Below, in pieces: positions 1-8,711 of a stretch of 64,000 nucleotides of DNA. A program made the translations under genes and the position numbers. Numbering within the stretch: position 1 is the stretch's first letter; every line of letters begins with the position of its first letter. The stretch spans positions 43,882 to 107,881 of the forward strand of contig CAVEVQ010000002.1 in the NCBI GenBank assembly GCA_963619325.1. The letters run 5' to 3'. The DNA is from UBA1181 sp963619325. Lineage in GTDB: Bacteria > Bacteroidota > Bacteroidia > Bacteroidales > Paludibacteraceae. The notes beneath the pieces are model-generated. The model worked only from the letters and a program-made list of their open reading frames with translations, ran no database searches and had not been told where the DNA came from.

Positions 1-222
1 TACAAGAAGAGGGTGAGATTAGGATTAGCTTATCGCTTCGGGGATGCATTTGTTTTCCATTTTGGATTGGATGTTATTCAAGGTCTGCGATTCGGTTATA
101 CTTACGATTTGCCAACATCAAGGATGGTGAAGTCAGGTGGAAGTCATGAATTTTCTTTGCGGTATAGTTTTAAACCACAGTTTGCCAAAAAGAATAAATA
201 TAAGAGTGAGCGGATATTATAG
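1..222 (+). CDS. PorP/SprF-family T9SS outer membrane protein, C-terminal end (partial)
   Basis: The frame is open from the window edge, so only the last 73 codons are present. The fragment ends in features typical of PorP/SprF barrels: a GLRFGYTYDLPTS stretch followed by GGSHEFSLRYSF, the final beta-strand pair of the family. PorP/SprF proteins are outer-membrane beta-barrels that work with the type IX secretion system and are needed for secretion or attachment of some substrates. It lies 40 bases upstream of gldK and no promoter box separates them, so they are probably co-transcribed. After the terminal aromatic residue there is a Lys/Asn-rich tail of about 18 residues, somewhat longer than usual. 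The N-terminal part, including the signal peptide, is outside the window. Confidence 0.85.
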   Translation, partial: YKKRVRLGLAYRFGDAFVFHFGLDVIQGLRFGYTYDLPTSRMVKSGGSHEFSLRYSFKPQFAKKNKYKSERIL

Positions 223-262
223 TAAAAACAAAAATGACAAAGATAATAAAGTAGTTTATATC

Positions 263-1666
263 ATGAAAAAGCTGTTAATTATTTCATTAGTCGCCGTCCT
301 CCTTGCTGCCTGCAGTGGGGAAAATGGAGAATTGGTGGGAGTTTACAACAAGTCTTGGAAGGAGCCGGTGCCGTATGGTATGTTGTATATCAAACGTGGA
401 TCTTTCACAATGGGTCAGAATGACCAAGACGCTAACTGGGCAATGTCTTCACAGTCGCGTACTGTGTCTGTTGATGCCTTTTGGATGGATGAGACTGAGA
501 TTACGAATGGTGAGTACCTTCAGTTCGTTCAATGGGTGCGTGACTCTGTTGCCAGAGAAAAATTGTCTGAAGTAGATGAGACTTTCAAAATTTATCAAGA
601 CAAGGATGGTAACGAGTTGGAGAAACCCTATTTGAATTACAAGAAGAAAATTCCTTGGACAAAGGCTACGGAAGACCAAAAAATGGCGTTAGACAGCTTA
701 TACTACCAAGGAGAGGATAAATTGGAGTCATTCCAAGAGTTTAACAACACGTTGTTAATGTACAAGTATTCTTGGGTTGACTACGTTCAGGCTGCAAAGA
801 AAGAAAACAAATTTGATCCGTTGTTAGGTCGTTATAATCGTAGTATCGCTGGTCTTGGAAAGACTAAGGATAGTGCAGATGTAATGGTTAAGAAGGATAC
901 TTCCATCTACAATGACAAAGGCGAAATTGAAAACATTACAGTTTATCGTGAGTTGAAGCACCGTTCTGACTTTATTTCAGTGAAGAGATTGAACATCTAT
1001 CCTGATACATTGTGCTGGATTCGTGACTACACATACGCATACAACGAGCCATATATGAGATTGTACTTCTCCCACCCTGGTTATGGAGAATATCCTGTGG
1101 TTGGTGTTTCATGGGAGCAGGCTCAGGCATTCTGTCATTGGCGTACTAACTACTACAACCAATACTTGATGGCTAATGGTTCTCCTCGTGTTCAGGACTA
1201 TCGCCTCCCAACTGAGGCAGAGTGGGAATATGCTGCTCGTGGTGGTAAGAACTTGTCAATGTACCCTTGGGGAGGTAACTACATTCGTACTGCAAAGGGA
1301 TGTTTCTTGGCTAACTTCAAGCCTCAGAGAGGAAACTACACTGATGATGGATATTTGATTTCATCTAAGGTTGCTTCATATCCACCAAATGATTATGGTT
1401 TATATGATATGGCAGGTAATGTTTCAGAGTGGACATCTTCAGCATACCACGAGTCAAACTATTCATTTGTACACGACTTGAACCCAAGTTACGAATACAA
1501 TGCAAAGAGTTCTGACAAAGATGTAATGAGAAGAAAGGTGATTCGTGGTGGTTCATGGAAAGATGTAGGAATCTTCTTGCAATGTGGTGTTCGTACATAC
1601 GAGTATCAAAATGAGAACAGATCTTTCTTAGGATTTAGATGTGTTCGTACTTACATCGGTGAGTAA
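263..1666 (+). CDS. gldK: GldK/PorK, T9SS ring lipoprotein
   Basis: This 467-residue lipoprotein forms, with GldN/PorN, the periplasmic ring of the type IX secretion machine under the outer membrane. I chose the ATG at 263 over an in-frame ATG at 137 because it gives a clean lipoprotein signal (MKKLLIISLVAVLLAAC, lipid Cys17) and does not overlap the upstream gene. The rest is a formylglycine-generating-enzyme-like (FGE-sulfatase) fold: GSFTMG near the start, PVVGVSWEQAQAFC in the middle, then RLPTEAEWEYAARGG, YDMAGNVSEWTSS, IRGGSW and a final LGFRCVR. In GldK the fold is structural rather than enzymatic. The gene order gldK-gldL-gldM-gldN is the standard T9SS core cluster. Confidence 0.95.
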   Translation: MKKLLIISLVAVLLAACSGENGELVGVYNKSWKEPVPYGMLYIKRGSFTMGQNDQDANWAMSSQSRTVSVDAFWMDETEITNGEYLQFVQWVRDSVAREKLSEVDETFKIYQDKDGNELEKPYLNYKKKIPWTKATEDQKMALDSLYYQGEDKLESFQEFNNTLLMYKYSWVDYVQAAKKENKFDPLLGRYNRSIAGLGKTKDSADVMVKKDTSIYNDKGEIENITVYRELKHRSDFISVKRLNIYPDTLCWIRDYTYAYNEPYMRLYFSHPGYGEYPVVGVSWEQAQAFCHWRTNYYNQYLMANGSPRVQDYRLPTEAEWEYAARGGKNLSMYPWGGNYIRTAKGCFLANFKPQRGNYTDDGYLISSKVASYPPNDYGLYDMAGNVSEWTSSAYHESNYSFVHDLNPSYEYNAKSSDKDVMRRKVIRGGSWKDVGIFLQCGVRTYEYQNENRSFLGFRCVRTYIGE

Positions 1667-1721
1667 TAGTAAAATCAGAAAATAAAAAAAACAATAGTAT
1701 TAACTTTAATTCAGATTAAAA

Positions 1722-2564
1722 ATGGGATTTGCAGAATTACAAGCGTCACCAGGATATCAGAAGTTTACTGGTTTGGCTTACGGATTAGGAGCATCAGTCG
1801 TAATTATTGGTGCGTTGTTTAAGATTATGCACTGGCCAGGAGCTTCTGTGGTGTTGACTGCAGGTATGTTGGTTGAGGCGTTCCTCTTCGCTTTGTCAGC
1901 GTTTGATAAGCCTCACAAGGAGTATCACTGGGAGGTTGTATATCCAGAGTTAGCAGCAGACGACCATGAAGCTGCACCTGCTGGTAAGAAGAAGGAAGCT
2001 AAGAAAGCTGAGGAAGATAAGACATTGCCTCAGATTCAAGAGGTTCGTCAGTTGGTAGATACTCAAATGAAGAATTTGGTAAGTGGCGTTCAAAAGTTGA
2101 ACGAGACTGCAGGTCAGTTGAACAACTTATCATCTGCCGCTGCTATCTCTGATGCATACACTAAGAATTTGGAGTCTGCTTCTGCTGCTGCTAGTGCGTT
2201 TGCTAACTCACAGAAGAACTTGAAGGCTTCTTCTGACTCTTTGGTATCATCTTACGAGAGCATTGCCGCAAACATCGGAAATGCTTCTAAGGGTTCTCAG
2301 AACTTCGCAAGCCAGATCGATGGTATCAACAAGAACATCTCTACAATCAATTCAGTATTTGAACTTCAAGTTAAGTCAGTTAACGAGCAGAATGAGGCTA
2401 TGAAGTCTTTGTCTACAGCGGTTAAGACTATCGAGTCTTCTTTGAATGGTTCTGCTGCAGGTGTAGAGGAATACAAGAAACAAGTTGCTCTCTTGAGCAG
2501 TCAATTGACAAGTTTGAACAAGGTTTACGGCAATATGCTTAACGCTATGACCATTAGAAACTAA
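1722..2564 (+). CDS. gldL: GldL/PorL, T9SS inner-membrane motor subunit
   Basis: GldL and GldM form the proton-driven motor of the T9SS in the inner membrane. The 280-residue protein has two closely spaced membrane helices at the N-terminus (about residues 17-36 and 42-60) joined by the family signature FKIMHWPGA. Glu52 lies inside the second helix and matches the conserved glutamate proposed to carry protons in GldL. After the helices comes a charged Lys/Glu/Ala linker (about 88-105), then a long Ser/Ala/Asn-rich coiled-coil-like cytoplasmic region. It starts 55 bases after gldK and is followed 49 bases later by gldM. Confidence 0.95.
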   Translation: MGFAELQASPGYQKFTGLAYGLGASVVIIGALFKIMHWPGASVVLTAGMLVEAFLFALSAFDKPHKEYHWEVVYPELAADDHEAAPAGKKKEAKKAEEDKTLPQIQEVRQLVDTQMKNLVSGVQKLNETAGQLNNLSSAAAISDAYTKNLESASAAASAFANSQKNLKASSDSLVSSYESIAANIGNASKGSQNFASQIDGINKNISTINSVFELQVKSVNEQNEAMKSLSTAVKTIESSLNGSAAGVEEYKKQVALLSSQLTSLNKVYGNMLNAMTIRN

Positions 2565-2613
2565 TACGAGGGTTAATTTTCTGAAGTTTAATTAAATCTA
2601 AAGTATAGTTACT

Positions 2614-4233
2614 ATGGGTGGAGCGAAAAATTGTCCGGAGACCCCGAGACAGAAGATGATATCCATGATGTACTTGGTGTTGACCGCAATGCTTGCATTG
2701 AATGTGTCTGCCCAAATCTTGAATGGATATGCGCTGGTAAACGACTCTATGAAGAAGAGTATTTTAATCAGTGGTAGTAAAGTAGACGGCCTTGTTGGTC
2801 AGTTTGATGGTTTGAGCCACTCAGACTCAATTAAGGCCCTTAAGATGAAGCCAAAAATTGATAGTGTAATTGCTCAATCTAATGCTTTCATTGAATATGT
2901 AAAGGAATTAGAGTGTAAGATTATCACGACTGTGAATGGTGGTGGTTATGCAGAAGCAGGCAAGGTAACGATCAATGGCGTAGAATATGATGAGGAACTT
3001 GATCCAGGAAAGAATGGTGATTTGAATATCGCTAGTCAGATTGGATTGGTTGAGAAAGACAAAGCGTCTGGAAAAATCAATGGTGTCGTTCTTGAGGAGA
3101 GAATGAAAGAATACCGTGATTTCATGGTAACCGTTGATACTAGTGCTGCTGCGGTTAATCAAATCAATGAGACTTTCGCTACTGAGAAGATTAAGTCTAA
3201 GGATGGCGAGACTCACACTTGGTATTCTGCTATCTTTGAAGACATGCCTGCGATCGCAACTTTGGCTGTCTTGAACAAGATTCAGAATGACGTAAAGATT
3301 GCAGAAGGTAATGCTTTGGCTTATTTGATTGGAGCAATGGATGCAGGAGATTTCCGTGTGAACAAGATTCAGGCTTTGCCAATCGCAGCAACTTCGTATG
3401 TAATGCGTGGTAACAAGTATTCTGCACAGATTGTCTTGGCTGCGACTGACTCTACCAAGAAACCTGAAATTCTCATTAATGGTAAGCCATTGGAGAATGA
3501 TATGTACGAGGTAAGTTGTGGTTCTGCCGGTCCTCAGAAATACTCTGGAGAGATGGTTTTGACAAAGAAGGACGGAACTCAAGCGCGTTATCCATTCATC
3601 GGTGAGTATATGGTAGGTGAGCCAACAGCTACTGTGTCTGCTGATTTGATGAATGTGTTATATGCAGGATTTGACAACCCTGTCAGTGTGTCTGTTCCAG
3701 GTTGTGCACAGAGTGATATCTCAATCTCTGTTTCAAACTGCAAATCACAGTCTAAGACAGGTAAGGGTTGGATTATCAAGCCTGCGCAGGTTGGTACCCC
3801 ATGTGTGATTTCAGTAAGCGCAATGGTTGCTGGCAAGCAAACTCCTATTGCAAAGAAGGAGTTCCGTGTAAAGAAGTTGCCAGACCCATTAGCAATGCTT
3901 GAAGTTAAAGGTTCAACAGGAGGAAAAGACTATTTCAAGGGAGGCAAGGCAATCGCAAAGAACACTTTGTTGACTGCAGATCGTGTTGTCGCAAGATTGG
4001 ACGATGCTGACTTGGATGTTAAGTACAAAGTGTTGGAGTTCTCTCTGAACTATTTTGACTCAATGGGTAATACCTTGGTTGAGAAGGCTAGTGGTGAGAG
4101 ATTGACAGATCGCCAGAAGAAGGTATTCAAGGAGATGACGAAGGCAAAGACGGTCTACGTTTCTAACACATTGGCAATCGGACAGGATAACTTGAAGCGT
4201 ACTTTGCCACCAGTTGAAGTAAAGATTAAGTAA
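2614..4233 (+). CDS. gldM: GldM/PorM, T9SS motor-to-ring coupling protein
   Basis: GldM spans the periplasm and links the GldL motor to the GldK/GldN ring. The 539-residue protein opens with a short cytoplasmic segment (GGAKNCPETPRQKMISMMY) and a single membrane helix around residues 15-36 (MISMMYLVLTAMLALNVSAQIL), which is typical of the family. The long periplasmic part corresponds to the helical D1 domain and three beta-domains; the family-conserved MRGNKYSAQI region is near residue 269. Length and position match orthologues. It probably shares one transcript with gldK, gldL and gldN. Confidence 0.95.
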   Translation: MGGAKNCPETPRQKMISMMYLVLTAMLALNVSAQILNGYALVNDSMKKSILISGSKVDGLVGQFDGLSHSDSIKALKMKPKIDSVIAQSNAFIEYVKELECKIITTVNGGGYAEAGKVTINGVEYDEELDPGKNGDLNIASQIGLVEKDKASGKINGVVLEERMKEYRDFMVTVDTSAAAVNQINETFATEKIKSKDGETHTWYSAIFEDMPAIATLAVLNKIQNDVKIAEGNALAYLIGAMDAGDFRVNKIQALPIAATSYVMRGNKYSAQIVLAATDSTKKPEILINGKPLENDMYEVSCGSAGPQKYSGEMVLTKKDGTQARYPFIGEYMVGEPTATVSADLMNVLYAGFDNPVSVSVPGCAQSDISISVSNCKSQSKTGKGWIIKPAQVGTPCVISVSAMVAGKQTPIAKKEFRVKKLPDPLAMLEVKGSTGGKDYFKGGKAIAKNTLLTADRVVARLDDADLDVKYKVLEFSLNYFDSMGNTLVEKASGERLTDRQKKVFKEMTKAKTVYVSNTLAIGQDNLKRTLPPVEVKIK

Positions 4234-4266
4234 TCGTGTGAATAGCTAAGAATAAAGTTTAAAGAT

Positions 4267-5154
4267 ATGAGAAAGTATTTTAAATTTTTGTTTGTTGGAT
4301 TTGCTGCTTTAGCTGTTAATTCAGTGTATGCTCAAGTTGAAGAAGATGCCTTCTTTGATGATTTAGGTGAGGTTTCTACAGAAATCCCTTCTAATATGCC
4401 AACAAGTGGTCCTAAGGATGGTCTGGAACCAATAGAATTGCCGAATCCGCGTGCGGACGATATTTATTGGCAGAAGGTCATTTATAGAACTATCGATTTG
4501 CGCGAGAAGATGAATTTTCCTTTGTACTATCCAGAAGAGGCTCAAGATAACAGACAAAGTTTCTTTTCTCTGATCTTTAGACTCGTTCAGGAAGGCAAAA
4601 TCAACGTGTATGAATATCTTGACACTCGTGAGATTTTCACGGACGACCATATTACTTCTTTTAGAGATTTGGTTGACAAGTACGAGATTATCCATACGAT
4701 AAAGGCTGATTCTTTGACTAACGATTCTGTTATTGTTGTTGATGATAGTGATGTTCCTAACCGTGATATCGTAAAATACTACGTTAAAGAGGTTTGGTAC
4801 TTTGACAAAATCACTTCTACATTCAACGCACGTATTATTGCTTTCTGTCCTATAATGGTTAAGGAAACAGATTTGGGTATTCAGAAATTCCCTTTGTTCT
4901 GGGTTCCGTTCGAGTCTTTGAGACCATATATGGCGCAACAGGAGGTTTTAATTACAGACAGAAACAATGGCGCAAGACCTTCTTTGGATGATATTTTCAT
5001 CAAGAGAAGATTCTCAAGTTACATCTACAAGGAGTCTAATGTGTACAACAGAAACTTGTTGGAATACAATTCGACAGCCGAGGATGTAAGGAAGGAGCAG
5101 GCAAGAGTCAAGATGTTACTTCTCAATTTCGAGAACGATTTGTGGGAGTACTAA
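4267..5154 (+). CDS. gldN: GldN/PorN, T9SS periplasmic ring protein
   Basis: GldN pairs with GldK to form the periplasmic ring of the T9SS and touches the end of GldM. The 295-residue protein has a signal peptide (about residues 1-22, ending VYAQ) and no lipobox. It contains the family region around DIYWQKVIYRTIDLREKMN and NFPLYYPEE, with a conserved VWYFDK segment in the middle. It is the last gene of the cluster and is followed within 30 bases by a strong rho-independent terminator, which sets the operon end. Confidence 0.93.
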   Translation: MRKYFKFLFVGFAALAVNSVYAQVEEDAFFDDLGEVSTEIPSNMPTSGPKDGLEPIELPNPRADDIYWQKVIYRTIDLREKMNFPLYYPEEAQDNRQSFFSLIFRLVQEGKINVYEYLDTREIFTDDHITSFRDLVDKYEIIHTIKADSLTNDSVIVVDDSDVPNRDIVKYYVKEVWYFDKITSTFNARIIAFCPIMVKETDLGIQKFPLFWVPFESLRPYMAQQEVLITDRNNGARPSLDDIFIKRRFSSYIYKESNVYNRNLLEYNSTAEDVRKEQARVKMLLLNFENDLWEY

Positions 5155-5182
5155 TCGACTTGTTGATATAAACTATACGGAA

Positions 5183-5212
5183 AGAGGGATTCGAGAGGAT
5201 CCCTCTTTTTTT
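5183..5212 (+). terminator. Rho-independent terminator after gldN
   Basis: An 8-bp perfect stem (AGAGGGAT at 5183-5190 with ATCCCTCT at 5199-5206) is followed by a run of T. It closes the porP-gldKLMN transcript. Confidence 0.9.
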
Positions 5213-5260
5213 ATGTTCCTAATAAGCATTACTTTAGCTCATTATTTTCTCTTTTTTCTG

Positions 5261-5268
5261 TAATTTTG
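5261..5268 (+). promoter_or_regulatory. leuS promoter, −7 box
   Basis: TAATTTTG matches the Bacteroidota −7 consensus TAnnTTTG and lies 31 bases before the leuS start. The −33 element is weak. Confidence 0.6.
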
Positions 5269-5299
5269 TATTTCTGAAAATTGAATAAAGATCATTCTG

Positions 5300-8056
5300 A
5301 TGGAATATAATTTTGTAGAGATTGAGAATAGATGGCGTGAAGAATGGAAGAAGAATCGCGTCTATAAGGTAGAAATAGATAAAAGTAAGCCGAAGTACTA
5401 TGTTTTGGATATGTTTCCATATCCTTCTGGAGCGGGATTACATGTTGGTCATCCACTTGGGTACATAGCTTCGGACATCTACAGCAGATACAAACGATTG
5501 CGAGGTTTTAATGTCTTGCACCCAATGGGATATGATGCATACGGTTTGCCAGCAGAGCAATATGCAATCCAGACGGGGCAGCATCCGGCGGTGACAACAG
5601 AAAACAACATCAATCGTTATAGAGAGCAGTTGGACAAGATAGGGTTCTCATTTGACTGGGATAGAGAGGTACGCACGTGCGATCCTAAGTTTTACAAATG
5701 GACACAGTGGGCGTTCGTTCAAATGTTCAAGTCATACTATGACAATAAGCAAAAAAAAGCAATGCCTATCGAGAATCTTGTCGCTCAATTTGAGAAGAGT
5801 GGTTCTGAAGGTTTGGATGTTGCGTGTACGGAAGAAAAAAAATTCTCTGCGGCTGAATGGGGATCTTTCTCAGAGAAAGAGCAACAGAATCTGTTGATGA
5901 ATTATAGAATTGCTTATTTGTCAGACACGAAGGTTAATTTCTGCCCAGAGTTAGGATGTGTGTTGGCAAATGATGAGATTAGCGAAGGCGTTTCCGTTCG
6001 TGGCGGATATCCTGTGGAGCAAAGGGTGATGCGTCAGTGGAGTTTAAGAGTATCGGCCTACGCACAGCGGTTGTTGGATGGTTTGGAAACTATCGATTGG
6101 ACGGACTCTTTAAAGGAGACACAGAGAAATTGGATAGGAAGAAGTGAAGGAACGGAGTTAATATTTAAGATAAAAGAATCGAAGGAGACTTTCACTATCT
6201 TTACGACTCGTGCAGATACCGTTTTCGGAGTGACGTTTATGGTTTTGGCACCAGAGTCAGAGTATGTTCAGAAAGTGACGACAGAAGGCCAGAAATCTGC
6301 TGTCCAGGACTATTTGGATATGGTGAAACGTAGGACGGAGAGAGAAAGAATTTCGGACAGAAATGTTACAGGAGTTTTTTCTGGTGCCTATGCAATCAAT
6401 CCGTTGACAGGTAAGGAAATACCTATTTGGATAAGTGATTATGTTTTGTCTGGGTATGGAACGGGAGCTATTATGGCTGTTCCAGCGCATGATTCTCGCG
6501 ACTATGCTTTTGCGAAAACGTTCAATTTGCCAATAATACCTTTGATTGAGGGATGTGATGTCAGCGAGAAAAGTTTTGATGCGAAAGACGGAATTATGAT
6601 GAACTCTGATTTTTTGAATGGTTTGACAGTAAAGGAAGCCATCAAGAAGATGAAAGAGTATGTCAAAGAAAATAAATTAGGACGAGTAAAGGTCAATTAT
6701 CGTTTGCGAGATGCCATCTTCAGTCGTCAGAGATATTGGGGTGAGCCATTCCCAATTTACTACAAGGATGGCATAGCATATCCGTTGTCGGAGGATAAGT
6801 TGCCTTTGGAGTTGCCTGATGTTAAGGACTTTAAACCGACAGAAAAAGGAGAGCCTCCGTTAGGACATGTAAAAGAGTGGCATACAGCAGAGGGGTATCC
6901 CTACGAATTAAACACGATGCCGGGTTTTGCAGGATCGTCCGCATACTATCTTAGGTATATGGATCCTCATAATGAAAAAGCATTGGTCGGCAGAGAAGCA
7001 GATGAATACTGGCAAAATGTTGACTTGTATTTAGGAGGGTCGGAGCATGCCACAGGACACTTGATTTATAGCCGTTTTTGGAATAAATTCTTGTTTGATT
7101 TGGGGGTTGTTGTGAAAGACGAGCCGTTCCAAAAGCTGATTAATCAAGGAATGATTCAGGGTCGTTCAAATTTCGTGTATCGTAAAAAAGGAACGAATAC
7201 CTTTGTCTCTTTGAATTTGAAGGATCAGTATGAGACGACTCCTATCCATGTCGATGTTAATATTGTTAGTAATGATGTGCTTGATATAGAGGCGTTTAAG
7301 AAGTGGAAGCCAGAATATGCAACTGCGGATTTTGAGTTGGAGGATGGAAAGTATGTATGTGGATGGGCTGTTGAAAAAATGTCAAAGAGCATGTTCAATG
7401 TAGTCAATCCAGATGATATAGTTGAAAAATATGGAGCGGATACTTTACGTTTGTATGAGATGTTTCTCGGTCCTATTGATCAGTCCAAGCCATGGGATAC
7501 GAATGGGATTGATGGGGTGCATCGTTTCTTGAAGAAACTTTGGGGTTTGTATTTTGATGGAGATAATTTTGCAGTTGTTGACGAGGAGCCAACCAAGGAA
7601 GAGTTGAAGTCATTGCACAAGTTGATTAAGAAGGTAACGTATGATGTTGAACATTTCTCATACAACACGTCAGTTGCGGCGTTTATGATATGTGTTGGCG
7701 AGTTGGCGGGTTTGAAATGCAGGAAGAAGTCTGTTTTGAAAACGCTTTTGATATTGCTGACACCGTTTGCACCACATATCTCGGAAGAGTTGTATCATAG
7801 GATGGGATATACGTCTACTGTATGTGACGAGACGTGGCCAGAGTATGATGAGAAGTATTTAAAGGAGAGTGAGGTGAAATATCCTATATCGTTCAATGGG
7901 AAAGTACGATTCTCATTGACGTTACCGAGTGATATGTCGAAGGAAGAGGTGGAAAAAATTGCGTTGGCAGATGTGCAGACGGAAAAATTTCTGGGAGGGA
8001 AACCATTAAAGAAGGTGATTGTGGTACCCGGAAAAATTGTAAATATTGTATTCTAA
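5300..8056 (+). CDS. leuS: Leucyl-tRNA synthetase
   Basis: This class I aminoacyl-tRNA synthetase charges tRNA-Leu. The 918-residue protein carries the HIGH-type motif as HVGH (residues 48-51, in PYPSGAGLHVGHPLGY) and the KMSKS loop at residues 693-697. The CP1 editing domain lies between them, with a threonine-rich TIFTTRADTVFGVTF stretch and a GTGAIMAVPAHDSRDYAFA segment ending in the conserved editing aspartates. The anticodon-binding region follows KMSKS, and a small C-terminal domain ends at residue 918. Length suits a Bacteroidota LeuRS. It stands in its own unit between the gldN terminator and the rplS promoter. Confidence 0.98.
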   Translation: MEYNFVEIENRWREEWKKNRVYKVEIDKSKPKYYVLDMFPYPSGAGLHVGHPLGYIASDIYSRYKRLRGFNVLHPMGYDAYGLPAEQYAIQTGQHPAVTTENNINRYREQLDKIGFSFDWDREVRTCDPKFYKWTQWAFVQMFKSYYDNKQKKAMPIENLVAQFEKSGSEGLDVACTEEKKFSAAEWGSFSEKEQQNLLMNYRIAYLSDTKVNFCPELGCVLANDEISEGVSVRGGYPVEQRVMRQWSLRVSAYAQRLLDGLETIDWTDSLKETQRNWIGRSEGTELIFKIKESKETFTIFTTRADTVFGVTFMVLAPESEYVQKVTTEGQKSAVQDYLDMVKRRTERERISDRNVTGVFSGAYAINPLTGKEIPIWISDYVLSGYGTGAIMAVPAHDSRDYAFAKTFNLPIIPLIEGCDVSEKSFDAKDGIMMNSDFLNGLTVKEAIKKMKEYVKENKLGRVKVNYRLRDAIFSRQRYWGEPFPIYYKDGIAYPLSEDKLPLELPDVKDFKPTEKGEPPLGHVKEWHTAEGYPYELNTMPGFAGSSAYYLRYMDPHNEKALVGREADEYWQNVDLYLGGSEHATGHLIYSRFWNKFLFDLGVVVKDEPFQKLINQGMIQGRSNFVYRKKGTNTFVSLNLKDQYETTPIHVDVNIVSNDVLDIEAFKKWKPEYATADFELEDGKYVCGWAVEKMSKSMFNVVNPDDIVEKYGADTLRLYEMFLGPIDQSKPWDTNGIDGVHRFLKKLWGLYFDGDNFAVVDEEPTKEELKSLHKLIKKVTYDVEHFSYNTSVAAFMICVGELAGLKCRKKSVLKTLLILLTPFAPHISEELYHRMGYTSTVCDETWPEYDEKYLKESEVKYPISFNGKVRFSLTLPSDMSKEEVEKIALADVQTEKFLGGKPLKKVIVVPGKIVNIVF

Positions 8057-8058
8057 AT

Positions 8059-8089
8059 TTTGTCAAGAGTACAGAATCAACTAATTTTG
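8059..8089 (+). promoter_or_regulatory. rplS promoter
   Basis: TTTG at 8059-8062 and TAATTTTG at 8082-8089 are 19 bases apart, a near-perfect Bacteroidota −33/−7 pair. The expected transcription start is around 8095, just ahead of the structured leader. The promoter begins directly after the leuS stop. Confidence 0.75.
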
Positions 8090-8100
8090 CGCTGTTTTTG

Positions 8101-8157
8101 CGCAATCTCTTACAAGAAATGCTTCGGTGGAGGCGATGAGAGGCTTGTAATATTGCG
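8101..8157 (+). ncRNA. Structured 5' leader of rplS, candidate L19 autoregulatory element
   Basis: The leader folds into nested stems. CGCAAT (8101-8106) pairs with ATTGCG (8152-8157). After a small asymmetric internal loop, TTACAAG (8110-8116) pairs with CTTGTAA (8144-8150). An inner hairpin GCTTC-ggtg-GAGGC (8121-8134) caps it. The outer and middle stems are perfect Watson-Crick. It begins within a few bases of the predicted transcription start and ends about 30 bases before the L19 start codon. L19 leaders that bind their own protein are known in other bacteria, including a flavobacterial type. Assignment to that family is inference. Confidence 0.6.
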
Positions 8158-8186
8158 TTAAGTTTAATAAAATAAAAGATAAAAAA

Positions 8187-8534
8187 ATGGATTTGATTAA
8201 GGTTGCAGAGCAGGCATTTGCGTCTGGCAAGGAGCTTCCTGAGTTCAAGAGTGGAGACACTGTGACAGTTGCTTACAAGATTATCGAGGGAAACAAGGAG
8301 AGAATTCAGCAGTTCCGTGGAGACGTTATCCGTATCAGTGGACATCAGGAGAAGAAGCGTTTTACGGTACGTAAAATCTCTGGAGGAGTCGGAGTTGAGA
8401 GAATATTCCCAATGGATTCTCCGTTCATTGATTCAGTAGTTGTCAACAAAATCGGAAAAGTTCGTCGTGCTAAGTTGTACTACTTGCGTAAGCTTACTGG
8501 AAAGAAGGCTAAGATCAAGGAGCAAAAGGCATAG
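8187..8534 (+). CDS. rplS: Ribosomal protein L19
   Basis: This protein of the large subunit sits at the interface with the small subunit. The 115-residue sequence has the family hallmarks: FKSGDTVTVAYKIIEGNKERIQQFRGDVI, then GVGVERIFPMDSPFIDSV and the basic GKVRRAKLYYLRKLTGKKAKIKE end. It is monocistronic here, with its own promoter, structured leader and terminator. In many other phyla rplS follows rpsP, rimM and trmD. Confidence 0.98.
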   Translation: MDLIKVAEQAFASGKELPEFKSGDTVTVAYKIIEGNKERIQQFRGDVIRISGHQEKKRFTVRKISGGVGVERIFPMDSPFIDSVVVNKIGKVRRAKLYYLRKLTGKKAKIKEQKA

Positions 8535-8553
8535 TTTGTCTTTTAGAACTAAT

Positions 8554-8586
8554 AAAAGGAGATTCTTGGAAAGAGTCTCCTTTTTT
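8554..8586 (+). terminator. Rho-independent terminator after rplS
   Basis: AAAAGGAGA (8554-8562) pairs with TCTCCTTTT around a short interior, followed by a T run. It lies 20 bases after the rplS stop. Confidence 0.88.
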
Positions 8587-8665
8587 GTTTCCCGAAAAGT
8601 CTTGCAAGGGAGTTTGAGAATTTGCATTTCGTGATGAAAATATCGTGTGTGCGTGTAATTTTTCC

Positions 8666-8673
8666 TATCTTTG
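8666..8673 (+). promoter_or_regulatory. Promoter −7 box for the parvulin/OstA operon
   Basis: TATCTTTG matches TAnnTTTG and lies 38 bases before the first gene of the outer-membrane biogenesis block. A TG-rich −33 region precedes it. Confidence 0.6.
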
Positions 8674-8711
8674 TACGTTATCTACAATATAAAGTGTAAA
8701 TACGAAATAGA

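Noticed and set aside
2908..3582. Long open frame of 224 codons antisense to gldM.
   Set aside because: Rich in Ser/Leu/Ile/Arg as expected for the complement of a coding frame; gldM is certain on the other strand.
8087..8105. TTGCGC (8087-8092) pairs with GCGCAA (8100-8105) and would compete with the outer stem of the rplS leader, like a switch.
   Set aside because: The left arm overlaps the −7 box, so it would not be transcribed from the predicted start.
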